Positions 1-5,154 of a stretch of DNA of 5,990 bases are shown here, piece after piece (positions within the stretch are counted from its first letter, which is position 1; every line of letters begins with the position of its first letter). The DNA lies in NCBI GenBank assembly GCA_025998595.1, contig BNWE01000082.1:1-5990 (forward strand), read 5' to 3'. Position numbers and translations under genes: made by a program. Under the pieces are notes generated by a model, which saw nothing but the letters and a program-made list of their open reading frames with translations, ran no database searches and was not told where the DNA came from. The stretch comes from Alphaproteobacteria bacterium (GTDB lineage: Bacteria > Pseudomonadota > Alphaproteobacteria > UBA3830).

Positions 1-60
1 TAGTTTGGAAAATCATCTGTTTCACATCATAACTTTTTACAATTATAAATACTTTATCTT
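1..60 (-). repeat. Inverted repeat, left arm (at least 60 nt, reaches the window edge)
   Basis: The reverse complement of 1-60 is identical, base for base, to 452-511. The match stops sharply at 60/61 (61 and 62 do not pair with 451 and 450). Its outer limit cannot be seen because the window begins at position 1. This arm is the coding sequence for residues 108-127 of the leftmost gene. Confidence 0.95.
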
Positions 61-382
61 CAACATTGCAAAAAGTTACCTTTTCTCCTCTTCTACTCAA
101 CGCCAATGAGTATAGGCGAAGAGCTACATTCCCCACTGGATTTTCGGAAATTTTTCCTATAGCTTTACAAAATTCCGGTTCCTTTCCAAAGAATTCACAA
201 TTTTTTAAAAATCTCTCTGACTCATGACCGTCACTCATAGGTAACACATCAGAATGGCAATAAAGATATACTGGTTTCCCATACAATTCGCCTATTTTTA
301 TGTCTTTTTTAGGAATCATAGCAGAAACGCCACTCACAAATAGTATTAAAAAAAACACAAAATGCACAACACCTTTGATCAT
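1..382 (-). CDS. Exported cysteine-containing hypothetical protein, 3' end cut by window edge
   Basis: An open frame starts at ATG 382-380 and stays open to the left edge, giving 127 residues without a stop. A GGAG ribosome binding site (complement of 390-393) lies 7 nt before the ATG, which supports this start. Residues 1-21 form a clear Sec signal peptide: a Lys at position 3, a hydrophobic run rich in Phe, Val and Leu, and a Val-Ser-Ala end before Met22. The mature part has four cysteines (42, 62, 72, 105), so disulfides in the periplasm are possible. I do not recognise a family. Codons 108-127 lie in the 60-nt segment repeated in inverted orientation at 452-511. A promoter at 415-443 serves the gene. 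The coding call is fairly secure because start, RBS, promoter and signal peptide agree; the function is unknown. Confidence 0.75.
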   Translation of the reverse strand, partial: MIKGVVHFVFFLILFVSGVSAMIPKKDIKIGELYGKPVYLYCHSDVLPMSDGHESERFLKNCEFFGKEPEFCKAIGKISENPVGNVALRLYSLALSRRGEKVTFCNVEDKVFIIVKSYDVKQMIFQT

Positions 383-414
383 ATTAAAGCTCCGTCTTAA
401 TTAAATTAAACTGT

Positions 415-443
415 ATTATATGGCATGAATCTTAAGAAAACAA
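415..443 (-). promoter_or_regulatory. Sigma70-type promoter for the leftmost exported protein gene
   Basis: Read on the minus strand, a TTGTTT -35 box (443-438) is separated by 17 nt from a perfect TATAAT -10 box (420-415). The expected transcript start near 408 gives a leader of about 25 nt that contains the GGAG ribosome binding site. The -35 box is only 8 nt from the inner end of the 452-511 inverted repeat arm. Confidence 0.6.
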
Positions 444-648
444 TACAGAACAAGATAAAGTATTTATAATTGTAAAAAGTTATGATGTGAAACAGATGAT
501 TTTCCAAACTACAAGGAATTCAACTGTTTTTTTACTTCGTGATGTCCATATATGGCTCTTTCCTAGAGCATATTTTCCGTCATCTATGAATAAGTGTGCG
601 GGATTAAGACATAAGGACTTTTTCTCCTGGATTCCTACGGCTCTCTGA
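436..648 (+). pseudogene. Displaced 3' fragment of the leftmost gene (start-less open frame)
   Basis: After a TAA at 433-435 one plus-strand frame stays open until TGA 646-648. From 454 it reads the same residues as codons 109-127 of the minus-strand gene at 1-382, then continues through 512-645 with 45 more residues. There is no start codon or ribosome binding site ahead of the duplicated part; the first in-frame ATG is at 496, inside it. The simplest reading is a duplicated, inverted 3' end of that gene. The portion after 511 may match the gene's continuation left of the window, or may be unrelated. The last 20 nt run into the palindromic repeat at 626-708, so the true end may be earlier. 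Confidence 0.4.
452..511 (+). repeat. Inverted repeat, right arm
   Basis: This is an exact inverted copy of 1-60, with 391 nt between the arms. It lies upstream of the promoter of the gene whose coding part it copies, pointing away from it. Whether the match continues past 511 depends on sequence left of the window. Confidence 0.95.
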
Positions 649-708
649 ATGACGAGAGTTTCAGCGTTTTTCGTCATCCAGAGGAGCGTGGCGACGTGGG
701 GATCCAGG
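626..708. repeat. Intergenic palindromic repeat element (imperfect)
   Basis: The left arm 626-654 begins CCTGGATTCC and ends ATGACG. The right arm 672-708 begins CGTCAT, contains GAGGAGCGTGGCGACGTGG and ends GGATCCAGG. The two arms are complementary except for about 8 nt missing from the left arm, and they are separated by a 17-nt loop. The right arm resembles a mobile-looking palindrome (core GAGGAGCGTAGCGACGTGG) that I recall as dispersed in intracellular bacterial genomes; that link is from memory. A minus-strand open frame covering 480-728 reads straight through the element and through the inverted repeat, and I do not accept it as a gene. Confidence 0.7.
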
Positions 709-843
709 GCTTCAAAAGAAGCGCTCACGACGACGCTGAATCTCTAGAAAATAGCCCTGAACATAGAAGTGCATCAAAGGACATGCAAGCAGTACTTCTG
801 TAAGGATCCGCACAAGAATAAAAACAGCCTAGAAAATACCATA
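709..843. other. Intergenic stretch without a supported gene
   Basis: Nothing here has a start codon with a ribosome binding site and a plausible length. One plus-strand frame is open from 748 to the TGA at 877-879. It reads into the Arg-Phe-Leu-Val codons of the relic at 844-916, so part of this stretch is probably decayed coding sequence from the same lost gene. Confidence 0.5.
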
Positions 844-916
844 CGATTTTTAGTGAGAGCAATTCAATGGAAGCATTGACCAATACAAAAGAATCGTACA
901 ATCAAGGAAACGGTGA
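844..916 (+). pseudogene. Broken gene tail A (RFLV...DQYKRIVQSRKR-stop)
   Basis: Codons 844-855 read Arg-Phe-Leu-Val. From 878 a second frame reads DQYKRIVQSRKR and ends at TGA 914-916. The relic at 2034-2084 has RFLV joined directly to DQYERIAQSSKR and a TGA at the same place. Relative to that copy, this one carries 22 extra nt (856-877) that shift the frame. Most differences between the copies in the shared tail are transitions or conservative codon changes, which is expected for related coding sequences now decaying. The parent gene is not recognised; the copy downstream hints at an ankyrin-type protein. Confidence 0.5.
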
Positions 917-945
917 TGATGGTTAAATTTTTTCATAAAAAGATG

Positions 946-974
946 TTGATAATCACTAAAATAGCAACTATAGT
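946..974 (+). promoter_or_regulatory. Sigma70-type promoter for the ankyrin gene
   Basis: TTGATA (946-951) and TATAGT (969-974) are separated by exactly 17 nt. Transcription would begin near 981, leaving a leader of about 23 nt that contains the AAGGA ribosome binding site at 992-996. The promoter lies just downstream of broken tail A, so the ankyrin gene appears to be its own transcription unit. Confidence 0.6.
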
Positions 975-1003
975 ATAGATAGATTTTAAAAAAGGATTAC
1001 ACG

Positions 1004-1885
1004 ATGAACAAAACCATATGTGCACTGTCAATGATGGCAGTCGCGTCTTTAAATGCAATGGAAGACCATAGATTATTTGATGCGATTAATCTAAATAATG
1101 CAACTGCAGTTGGCGAAATCTTGGCCAATGGAGCCAGTGTGGGAGCAAGAGATGCAAGAGGCCAAACACCGTTACATCATTGCTGCCTTTGTTTGACAAA
1201 GTCTGAAATAGTTAGAATTCTCGTGGACAGAGGAGCTGATGTAGATGCAACAGACAACGAAGGAAAAACGCCTTTGCACTTTGCGTCCTCTTTTCCTGGA
1301 AAGCTTGAAACAGCCAAAGTTCTCGTGGAGAATGGAGCGCACGTAGATGCAACAGAAAATGGAGGAAAAACGCCTTTGCACTTTGCGTCCTCTTTTCTTG
1401 GAAGGCTTGAAACAGCCAAATTTCTCGTGGAGAAAGGAGCTGATGTAAATGCAATAGACAACGAAGGGAAAACACCATTGCACTTTGCGTCCTCTTTTTT
1501 GGGAAATTTTGAAACAGTCAAATTTCTCGTGGAGAATGGAGCCGATGTAGATGCAATGGACAACAAGGGAAGCATGCCGTTGCACAATGCCTCTTCTTCT
1601 GGAAAACATGAAACAGTCAAATTTCTCGTGGAGAATGGAGCCTATGTAAATGCAAGAGATGCAAAAGGGAAAACGCCGTTGCACTTTGCGTCATATGTTT
1701 TTGCAAGGCTTGAAACAGTTAACTTTCTCGTGAATAAAGGAGCGGAAGTAAATGCACAAGACATGAATGGTATGGCGCCTTTCTGTTATGCGAAGGCTAC
1801 GGGGAACATGGAAATCGTGAATTTTCTCAGATATCAAACTAACATTTGCAACAGATTGCGTTCACTGTTTGTAAGGAACAGTTAA
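1004..1885 (+). CDS. Exported ankyrin-repeat protein
   Basis: This 293-residue protein starts at ATG 1004, 7 nt after AAGGA. Residues 1-18 form a Sec signal peptide ending Leu-Asn-Ala before Met19. Residues 20-49 look like a capping helix pair. Ankyrin repeats then begin at about residues 50, 84, 118, 152, 186, 219 and 253. Most carry the D-x-x-G-K-T-P-L-H and GA-x-V-(N/D)-A signatures. Several repeats are 34 residues, one longer than the usual 33, because of an extra residue between the helices. The basic tail (NRLRSLFVRNS) is outside the fold. Ankyrin repeats are protein-binding scaffolds, and in intracellular bacteria such proteins are often effectors. Here a Sec signal suggests the periplasm, the surface, or a two-step export route; the partner is unknown. 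The long minus-strand frames inside this gene (1172-1684 and 1177-1620) mirror the repeats and are not genes. Confidence 0.93.
   Translation: MNKTICALSMMAVASLNAMEDHRLFDAINLNNATAVGEILANGASVGARDARGQTPLHHCCLCLTKSEIVRILVDRGADVDATDNEGKTPLHFASSFPGKLETAKVLVENGAHVDATENGGKTPLHFASSFLGRLETAKFLVEKGADVNAIDNEGKTPLHFASSFLGNFETVKFLVENGADVDAMDNKGSMPLHNASSSGKHETVKFLVENGAYVNARDAKGKTPLHFASYVFARLETVNFLVNKGAEVNAQDMNGMAPFCYAKATGNMEIVNFLRYQTNICNRLRSLFVRNS
1253..1759 (+). repeat. Tandem 102-nt ankyrin-coding units
   Basis: Units begin at about 1253, 1355, 1457, 1559 (99 nt) and 1658. They share long near-identical stretches at the DNA level, for example GCACTTTGCGTCCTCTTTT and TTCTCGTGGAGAATGGAGC, including synonymous positions. 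The unit at 1559-1657 is the most divergent and one codon shorter. Such DNA-level likeness points to recent tandem duplication or gene conversion within the gene. Confidence 0.85.
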
Positions 1886-1982
1886 GAAATAACTCGAACA
1901 AATTATTTAAACAACACGCAGAAACTCTGCGCTTTAAAGAAAAAACATGCCCAGGTTATTCCTTAACTAATCCTAACGCTAA

Positions 1983-2084
1983 AGATATGCTGATCCATTA
2001 GAAAACGGAGCGATGGCTTTATTTTATTGCTGTCGCTTTCTTGTCGACCAATACGAAAGAATTGCGCAGTCAAGTAAACGATGA
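1983..2084 (+). pseudogene. Broken gene tail B, possibly the end of another ankyrin gene
   Basis: After a TAA at 1980-1982, one frame stays open for 33 codons to TGA 2082-2084. It reads NGAMALFYCCRFLVDQYERI followed by AQSSKR. An ATG at 2013 lies in frame but has only GGAG at 2007-2010, too close to serve it well. NGAMALFY resembles NGMAPFCY in the last ankyrin repeat of the neighbouring gene, and RFLV resembles its NFLV/KFLV, so this may be the end of a lost ankyrin protein. It matches broken tail A at 844-916. A tiny genuine peptide cannot be excluded, but shared decay with tail A makes a relic more likely. Confidence 0.45.
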
Positions 2085-2114
2085 CGACTCGCTTGTGTTG
2101 TGCTAAAAATACTG

Positions 2115-2143
2115 TTGAATTGCTCTTAACCATTTGTTATGAA
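2115..2143 (+). promoter_or_regulatory. Possible promoter for thyX-rpe
   Basis: TTGAAT (2115-2120) is followed after 17 nt by TATGAA (2138-2143), giving a leader of about 20 nt before ATG 2169. An alternative is TTGCTC (2120-2125) with TTATAT (2144-2149) at an 18-nt spacing. The stretch is very AT-rich, so chance matches are easy; only the general location is supported. Confidence 0.3.
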
Positions 2144-2168
2144 TTATATACTTTAATTGGAATGTAAA

Positions 2169-3077
2169 ATGAGTGAAACAGATTCATCAGATGACGTGAA
2201 TAATCTAAGAAACGAGTGCCGGAGCGAGACTGTGCGGGTGTCCAGTCCTGAACTGGAGAAAATCCTATACAAGCCGATTCCTGTTTTAGATCACGGATTT
2301 ATTCGTGTAATTGATTATATGGGAACGGATTCCTCCATTGTTCAGGCGGCGAGGGTGTCCTATGGAGTGGGAACGAAGAAAACGCAGGAGGACAAGGGGC
2401 TAATAAACTACCTAATGAGGCATGGTCATACGACTCCATTTGAAATGTGCGAACTGAAATTGCACGTCAAACTTCCTATATTCGTTATGCGTCATTGGAT
2501 AAGACATCGCACCGCAAACGTAAACGAATATTCCGCTCGATATTCGGTATTGAGTAATGAGTTTTATGTGCCGGAAATTGATCAAATATCAAGGCAATCG
2601 GAGACTAACAAGCAGGGAAAATCCGAAGATACGCTGGAGGCGGTCAAGGCGGCTGAAATCCTGGATATCATGCGATCCATCAATGTGGAAGCCTATGAGA
2701 AATATTCTCATATGCTGAACGATCTGTCCCTCACTCGAGAGCTGGCACGCACAATATTGCCCGTAAGCGTTTACACGGAAATGTATTGGAAGATAGATCT
2801 CCACAACTTGATGCATTTCCTAAAGCTGAGAGCCGATTCCCATGCCCAATACGAAATAAGATGCTATGCGGATATCATCATGGACATAATTAGGAAGTGG
2901 GTGCCATATACCCATGACGCGTTCGTTAATTATAGACAGAAGTCTGTCTCCGTGCCTAAAAATTGCTTGGAGCTCATTAATAGAGCCTTAAAAGGTGAGA
3001 AGATATCTCAGGAAGATAGCGGTCTCAGCAAAGGCGAATGGTTGGAGTTTACGAAGACTTTTTCTATAGATATATGA
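2169..3077 (+). CDS. thyX: Flavin-dependent thymidylate synthase ThyX
   Basis: ThyX makes dTMP from dUMP in the cytoplasm using methylenetetrahydrofolate as carbon donor and FAD-bound hydride; it replaces ThyA. From ATG 2169 the protein has 302 residues. A TTG at 2157 would add four residues, but GGAA at 2159-2162 overlaps that TTG and sits 6 nt before the ATG, so I prefer 2169. The signature RHR-x7-S is present at residues 112-122 (RHRTANVNEYS) followed by ARY; the family commonly has Ser where Asn117 stands. Further family features are RHGHTTPFE (84-92), ARTILPVSVYTE (193-204), and FLKLR followed by AQYEIR (217-231), the region that contacts dUMP and FAD. The N-terminal 30 residues are polar and may be an extension. 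It precedes rpe by 54 nt in the same direction. Confidence 0.96.
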   Translation: MSETDSSDDVNNLRNECRSETVRVSSPELEKILYKPIPVLDHGFIRVIDYMGTDSSIVQAARVSYGVGTKKTQEDKGLINYLMRHGHTTPFEMCELKLHVKLPIFVMRHWIRHRTANVNEYSARYSVLSNEFYVPEIDQISRQSETNKQGKSEDTLEAVKAAEILDIMRSINVEAYEKYSHMLNDLSLTRELARTILPVSVYTEMYWKIDLHNLMHFLKLRADSHAQYEIRCYADIIMDIIRKWVPYTHDAFVNYRQKSVSVPKNCLELINRALKGEKISQEDSGLSKGEWLEFTKTFSIDI

Positions 3078-3086
3078 GGGTGGTGT

Positions 3087-3122
3087 ATGAGTAGTGTTTG
3101 CAGCACAAGCGTTAATAAATAG
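3087..3122 (+). CDS. Possible 11-codon mini-ORF between thyX and rpe
   Basis: ATG 3087 opens a frame for MSSVCSTSVNK and ends at TAG 3120-3122. A strong ribosome binding site, GAGG at 3076-3079, overlaps the thyX stop codon and sits 7 nt before the ATG. The mini-ORF stop overlaps the only purine-rich site (AGG 3121-3123) ahead of rpe, whose start follows 9 nt later. Ribosomes finishing thyX could thus pass through this peptide and restart on rpe. It may equally be chance or a decayed junction; no conservation can be judged from one sequence. Confidence 0.3.
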   Translation: MSSVCSTSVNK

Positions 3123-3131
3123 GCCAGCGTT

Positions 3132-3779
3132 ATGAGTAATTTTAAGATATATCCATCAATGCTTTCTGCTGATCCCGCAAGACTGGGACAGCAGATGCTG
3201 GATGTGGAACTGGCTGGCGCAGATGGCATACACTGGGACGTAATGGATGGCAGTTATGTCGATGCAATTACTTTTGGTGCTCATATAATTGCCGCCCACA
3301 GAAAGTTGACGTCACTTCCGTTTGATGTGCATCTCATGGTTGATAATCCCGAAAAGCATATCTCTGCTTTTGCTGATTCCGGAGCTGACACAATTATTAT
3401 TCATCCGGAGGCATGTAAGCATCTGCATCGCACTTTGAGCGTCATAAAAAACCTAGGGAAAAAATCTGGCATTGCATTAAATCCAGCAACTCACATCGAG
3501 GTCATTGAATATTGTACAGATATTCTTGATGTTGTGTTAGTTATGACGGTAAATCCCGGTAGTTCTGGGCAAGGATTCATAAACTCCCAATTGGATAAAA
3601 TATCCGCTCTGGAGAAAAAGCTATCTCCGGAAATAGAAATCTGTGTTGATGGCTGCATAAATCCATCCACAATCAAGGATTGCGTTGAAAACGGAGCCAT
3701 TAGCTGCGTAACTGGCTCGTTTTTATTCAATAGTGAAGACTATAGAGGAGCAATAAAGTGCTTGCAGCACGCGCACTAA
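3132..3779 (+). CDS. rpe: Ribulose-phosphate 3-epimerase
   Basis: Rpe interconverts D-ribulose 5-phosphate and D-xylulose 5-phosphate in the pentose phosphate pathway (cytoplasm, metal-dependent TIM barrel). The 215-residue product has the usual length. Visible motifs are YPSMLSAD (7-14), HWDVMDG (34-40), HLMV (67-70), VMTVNPG (137-143), VDG (172-174) and a phosphate-binding GS (195-196). The expected metal ligands His34, Asp36, His67 and Asp173 are all present. Several flanking positions are unusual: SYVDAITFG where VPN-x-TFG is normal, NPGSSGQGF where NPGFGGQ is normal, and VDGC where VDGG is normal. A related phosphosugar epimerase is possible but less likely. Its ribosome binding site is weak (AGG 3121-3123), consistent with coupling to the upstream thyX. 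A fragment resembling residues 86-102 lies at 4934-4984. Confidence 0.92.
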   Translation: MSNFKIYPSMLSADPARLGQQMLDVELAGADGIHWDVMDGSYVDAITFGAHIIAAHRKLTSLPFDVHLMVDNPEKHISAFADSGADTIIIHPEACKHLHRTLSVIKNLGKKSGIALNPATHIEVIEYCTDILDVVLVMTVNPGSSGQGFINSQLDKISALEKKLSPEIEICVDGCINPSTIKDCVENGAISCVTGSFLFNSEDYRGAIKCLQHAH

Positions 3780-3803
3780 CGAATTCACCATCTGTTAAAA
3801 GGT

Positions 3804-3832
3804 ATGCTGACGCCATATCTTCACAGCATTTT
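3804..3832. terminator. Weak bidirectional terminator candidate between rpe and the MORN gene
   Basis: ATGCTG (3804-3809) and CAGCAT (3824-3829) form a perfect 6-bp stem around a 14-nt loop. The last stem base and next three give TTTT on the plus strand, and the minus strand has ACCTTTT after the stem. It lies in the 59-nt gap between convergent genes, where a shared terminator is expected. The stem is short and AT-containing, and the T-runs are short. Confidence 0.3.
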
Positions 3833-3838
3833 CCGTCA

Positions 3839-4861
3839 TTATTGCAGAAGCTTTGCCAGTCTAGCCTCCAAATCATCATCGTCTGGCTTAGACTCCGTTT
3901 TTTCGTCGACAGGCTCTCCGACGCTCACTTCTTCCTCTTGTCTCCATCGTTTTCCATACTTGAACTCTCCTTCATACCTAGCTCCATCTGAGTACACCAT
4001 TGTTCCTTCACCATTTTGTTGCCCATTTAAAAATGTCCCCGTGTAGACAGAGCCGTCGAAGTACGTCATTGTCCCTATTCCATGCGGATCACCTAATGCG
4101 TTGACTTCTCCAGTATATATTCCTTTGTCTAATTGCACATTATTAACTTCTGTTCCATCACTTATGCGAAAAGTTCCTTCACGGATAACGGAACCATCCG
4201 GATGCCGTAGAGTTCCCTGTCCATGTGGTAGTCCATTTCGTAAATCTCCTTCATAAGTAGTCCCGCTGGGCGACGTTAAATTTCCATTTTTGTACCCGTC
4301 TTTTGTCATGTCGCAAAACGCAAGCGTGTCACTTGCTCTATAGGAATAACCTGTGTCGGAATTTATATATATTCCTTCTCCGATTGGACGATTGTTGCAG
4401 ATGTTACCTGTATAATTCCAGCCAGCTAGATTCATTGGTAGCTTAAGAACGTCCAATGGCATATTGCGAACAAATCCATCGATTTCTCCTTTTTTGAAAT
4501 CTGCTTCGTAGGAAGCTCCATTATAGATAGAGTCTTCCAAGAATGTCACCTTTCCTTTTCCGTGTGGTCTTCCATCAACAAAAGCTCCTTCATAGGCGGC
4601 TCCATCGGAGTAGATAAGTTTTCCTGTTCCATGTGGTTTTCCATCCATAAAATCCCCTTCGTAGGAGAATCCAACGGCTTGATTTGTCAGCTTTCCTTTT
4701 CCATGTGGTATGCCTTGTTTGTTACGTGATCCTTCATATGCGCCACTGTCCAACCAAGTTTTCTCTATGGCTTCGGTAATGTTCATACCATGCGCATCTT
4801 TTGTTATTTCGGAACATGCCACTGTAGCCACACAGATGACAATTAATGTACTCGCTTTCAT
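3839..4861 (-). CDS. Exported MORN-repeat protein
   Basis: This 340-residue protein starts at ATG 4861, with a GGGAG ribosome binding site 7 nt upstream (complement of 4869-4873). The N-terminus (about residues 1-16) is a short hydrophobic signal sequence. Cys16 follows Thr-Val-Ala, an imperfect lipobox, so a lipoprotein is possible but a normally cleaved or anchored protein is equally so. MORN units of the form Y-x-G-x(2)-x-x-G-x-P-H-G-x-G-x-(L/M)-x-Y-x-D-G occur at about residues 42-64, 67-88, 90-107, 203-224, 249-270, 273-294 and 297-303. Two weaker, irregular stretches lie at 118-130 and 150-165. Residues 131-148 and 166-200 break the repeat pattern. The end is highly charged (PDDDD, then EARLAKLL, likely a short helix). 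MORN repeats bind proteins or membranes; bacterial examples are poorly characterised. It is convergent with rpe and has its own promoter. Confidence 0.9.
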   Translation of the reverse strand: MKASTLIVICVATVACSEITKDAHGMNITEAIEKTWLDSGAYEGSRNKQGIPHGKGKLTNQAVGFSYEGDFMDGKPHGTGKLIYSDGAAYEGAFVDGRPHGKGKVTFLEDSIYNGASYEADFKKGEIDGFVRNMPLDVLKLPMNLAGWNYTGNICNNRPIGEGIYINSDTGYSYRASDTLAFCDMTKDGYKNGNLTSPSGTTYEGDLRNGLPHGQGTLRHPDGSVIREGTFRISDGTEVNNVQLDKGIYTGEVNALGDPHGIGTMTYFDGSVYTGTFLNGQQNGEGTMVYSDGARYEGEFKYGKRWRQEEEVSVGEPVDEKTESKPDDDDLEARLAKLLQ

Positions 4862-4890
4862 TTGTTTACTCCCAATAAAAAATATGATAT

Positions 4891-4919
4891 ATAATATAAC
4901 ATACTTTTTTTAAAGTCAA
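4891..4919 (-). promoter_or_regulatory. Near-consensus sigma70 promoter for the MORN gene
   Basis: On the minus strand, TTGACT (4919-4914) and TATTAT (4896-4891) are spaced by exactly 17 nt. The start near 4884 gives a leader of about 23 nt containing GGGAG. This is the best promoter match in the window, suggesting the gene is well expressed. Its -35 box lies only about 15 nt from the rpe-like relic at 4934. Confidence 0.7.
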
Positions 4920-4924
4920 ACAAA

Positions 4925-5023
4925 ATGTGGTTAGACTCAATTATTGTTCATCCGAACGCAAGTCGGCATCTACATCGTACTTTGACATTTGCGCAAAACA
5001 GATTGCGCTCTCGCTTTTACTAA
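4925..5023 (+). pseudogene. Mosaic relic: rpe fragment joined to an ankyrin-gene-like tail
   Basis: One frame is open from before 4925 to TAA 5021-5023. Positions 4934-4984 read DSIIVHPNASRHLHRTL, matching rpe residues 86-102 (DTIIIHPEACKHLHRTL) with 42 of 51 bases identical to 3387-3437 and no gap. From 4985 the match changes: ACATTTGC, a 4-nt insertion, then AACAGATTGCG follow the ankyrin gene end at 1842-1870. The frame there reads NRLRSRFY-stop, against NRLRSLFVRNS-stop in the ankyrin gene. There is no ribosome binding site or start region for a protein. It is best read as debris from recombination or from duplicated copies of both neighbours. Confidence 0.65.
4991..5008. other. Perfect hairpin in the relic
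   Basis: GCGCAA and TTGCGC form a 6-bp stem around the loop AACAGA. On the plus strand it is followed by TCTCGCTTTTAC, so the T-run is late and weak. It may be a leftover terminator or only a product of the 4-nt insertion that distinguishes this tail from the ankyrin gene end, where the stem is absent. Confidence 0.35.
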
Positions 5024-5154
5024 AAAACACGCTTCATAATACTTTACTTTTTTCGTATAGAATGCTATAAATTCATCTATTAGTTTGTAGTTTACACGTT
5101 GTTTTCGTATTAATTTGCTTGAGCTTTTGTTGTTTTTATAAAATGGGGTATAAT
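5024..5154. other. AT-rich intergenic leader region
   Basis: No supported gene is seen between the relic and the small exported protein. A minus-strand frame of 91 codons (5245-4970) crosses the stretch, but it is antisense to the signal peptide gene at one end and to the relic at the other, and it has no well-placed ribosome binding site. The stretch contains the possible promoter at 5085-5113. Confidence 0.4.
5085..5113 (+). promoter_or_regulatory. Possible promoter for the 67-residue exported protein
   Basis: TTGTAG (5085-5090) and TATTAA (5108-5113) are spaced by 17 nt, giving a leader of about 35 nt before ATG 5155. A perfect TATAAT at 5149-5154 directly abuts the ATG, but using it would remove the GGGG ribosome binding site and leave no leader, so I consider it less likely. 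Confidence 0.35.

Noticed and set aside
480..728. 82-codon open frame on the minus strand
   Set aside because: It runs through the palindromic repeat and antisense to the duplicated gene fragment, with no good ribosome binding site. The open frame follows from the repeat composition.
1172..1684. Long minus-strand open frames inside the ankyrin gene
   Set aside because: They are antisense images of the tandem ankyrin units; periodic DNA keeps the opposite frames open. No start signals.
1917..1931. Hairpin CGCAG/CTGCG after the ankyrin gene as a terminator
   Set aside because: Only a 5-bp stem with no T-run following on the plus strand; the A-rich sequence after it does not fit a rho-independent terminator.
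2157..2168. TTG start for thyX adding four residues
   Set aside because: The only ribosome binding site-like sequence (GGAA 2159-2162) overlaps this TTG and is correctly spaced for ATG 2169.
3758..4046. Two plus-strand open frames of 77 and 80 codons after rpe
   Set aside because: Both lie mainly antisense to the 3' end of the MORN gene, which has a promoter, ribosome binding site and recognisable repeats.
5149..5154. Perfect TATAAT directly before ATG 5155 as the promoter
   Set aside because: It would yield a transcript without the GGGG ribosome binding site and starting inside the coding sequence; probably a chance match in AT-rich DNA.
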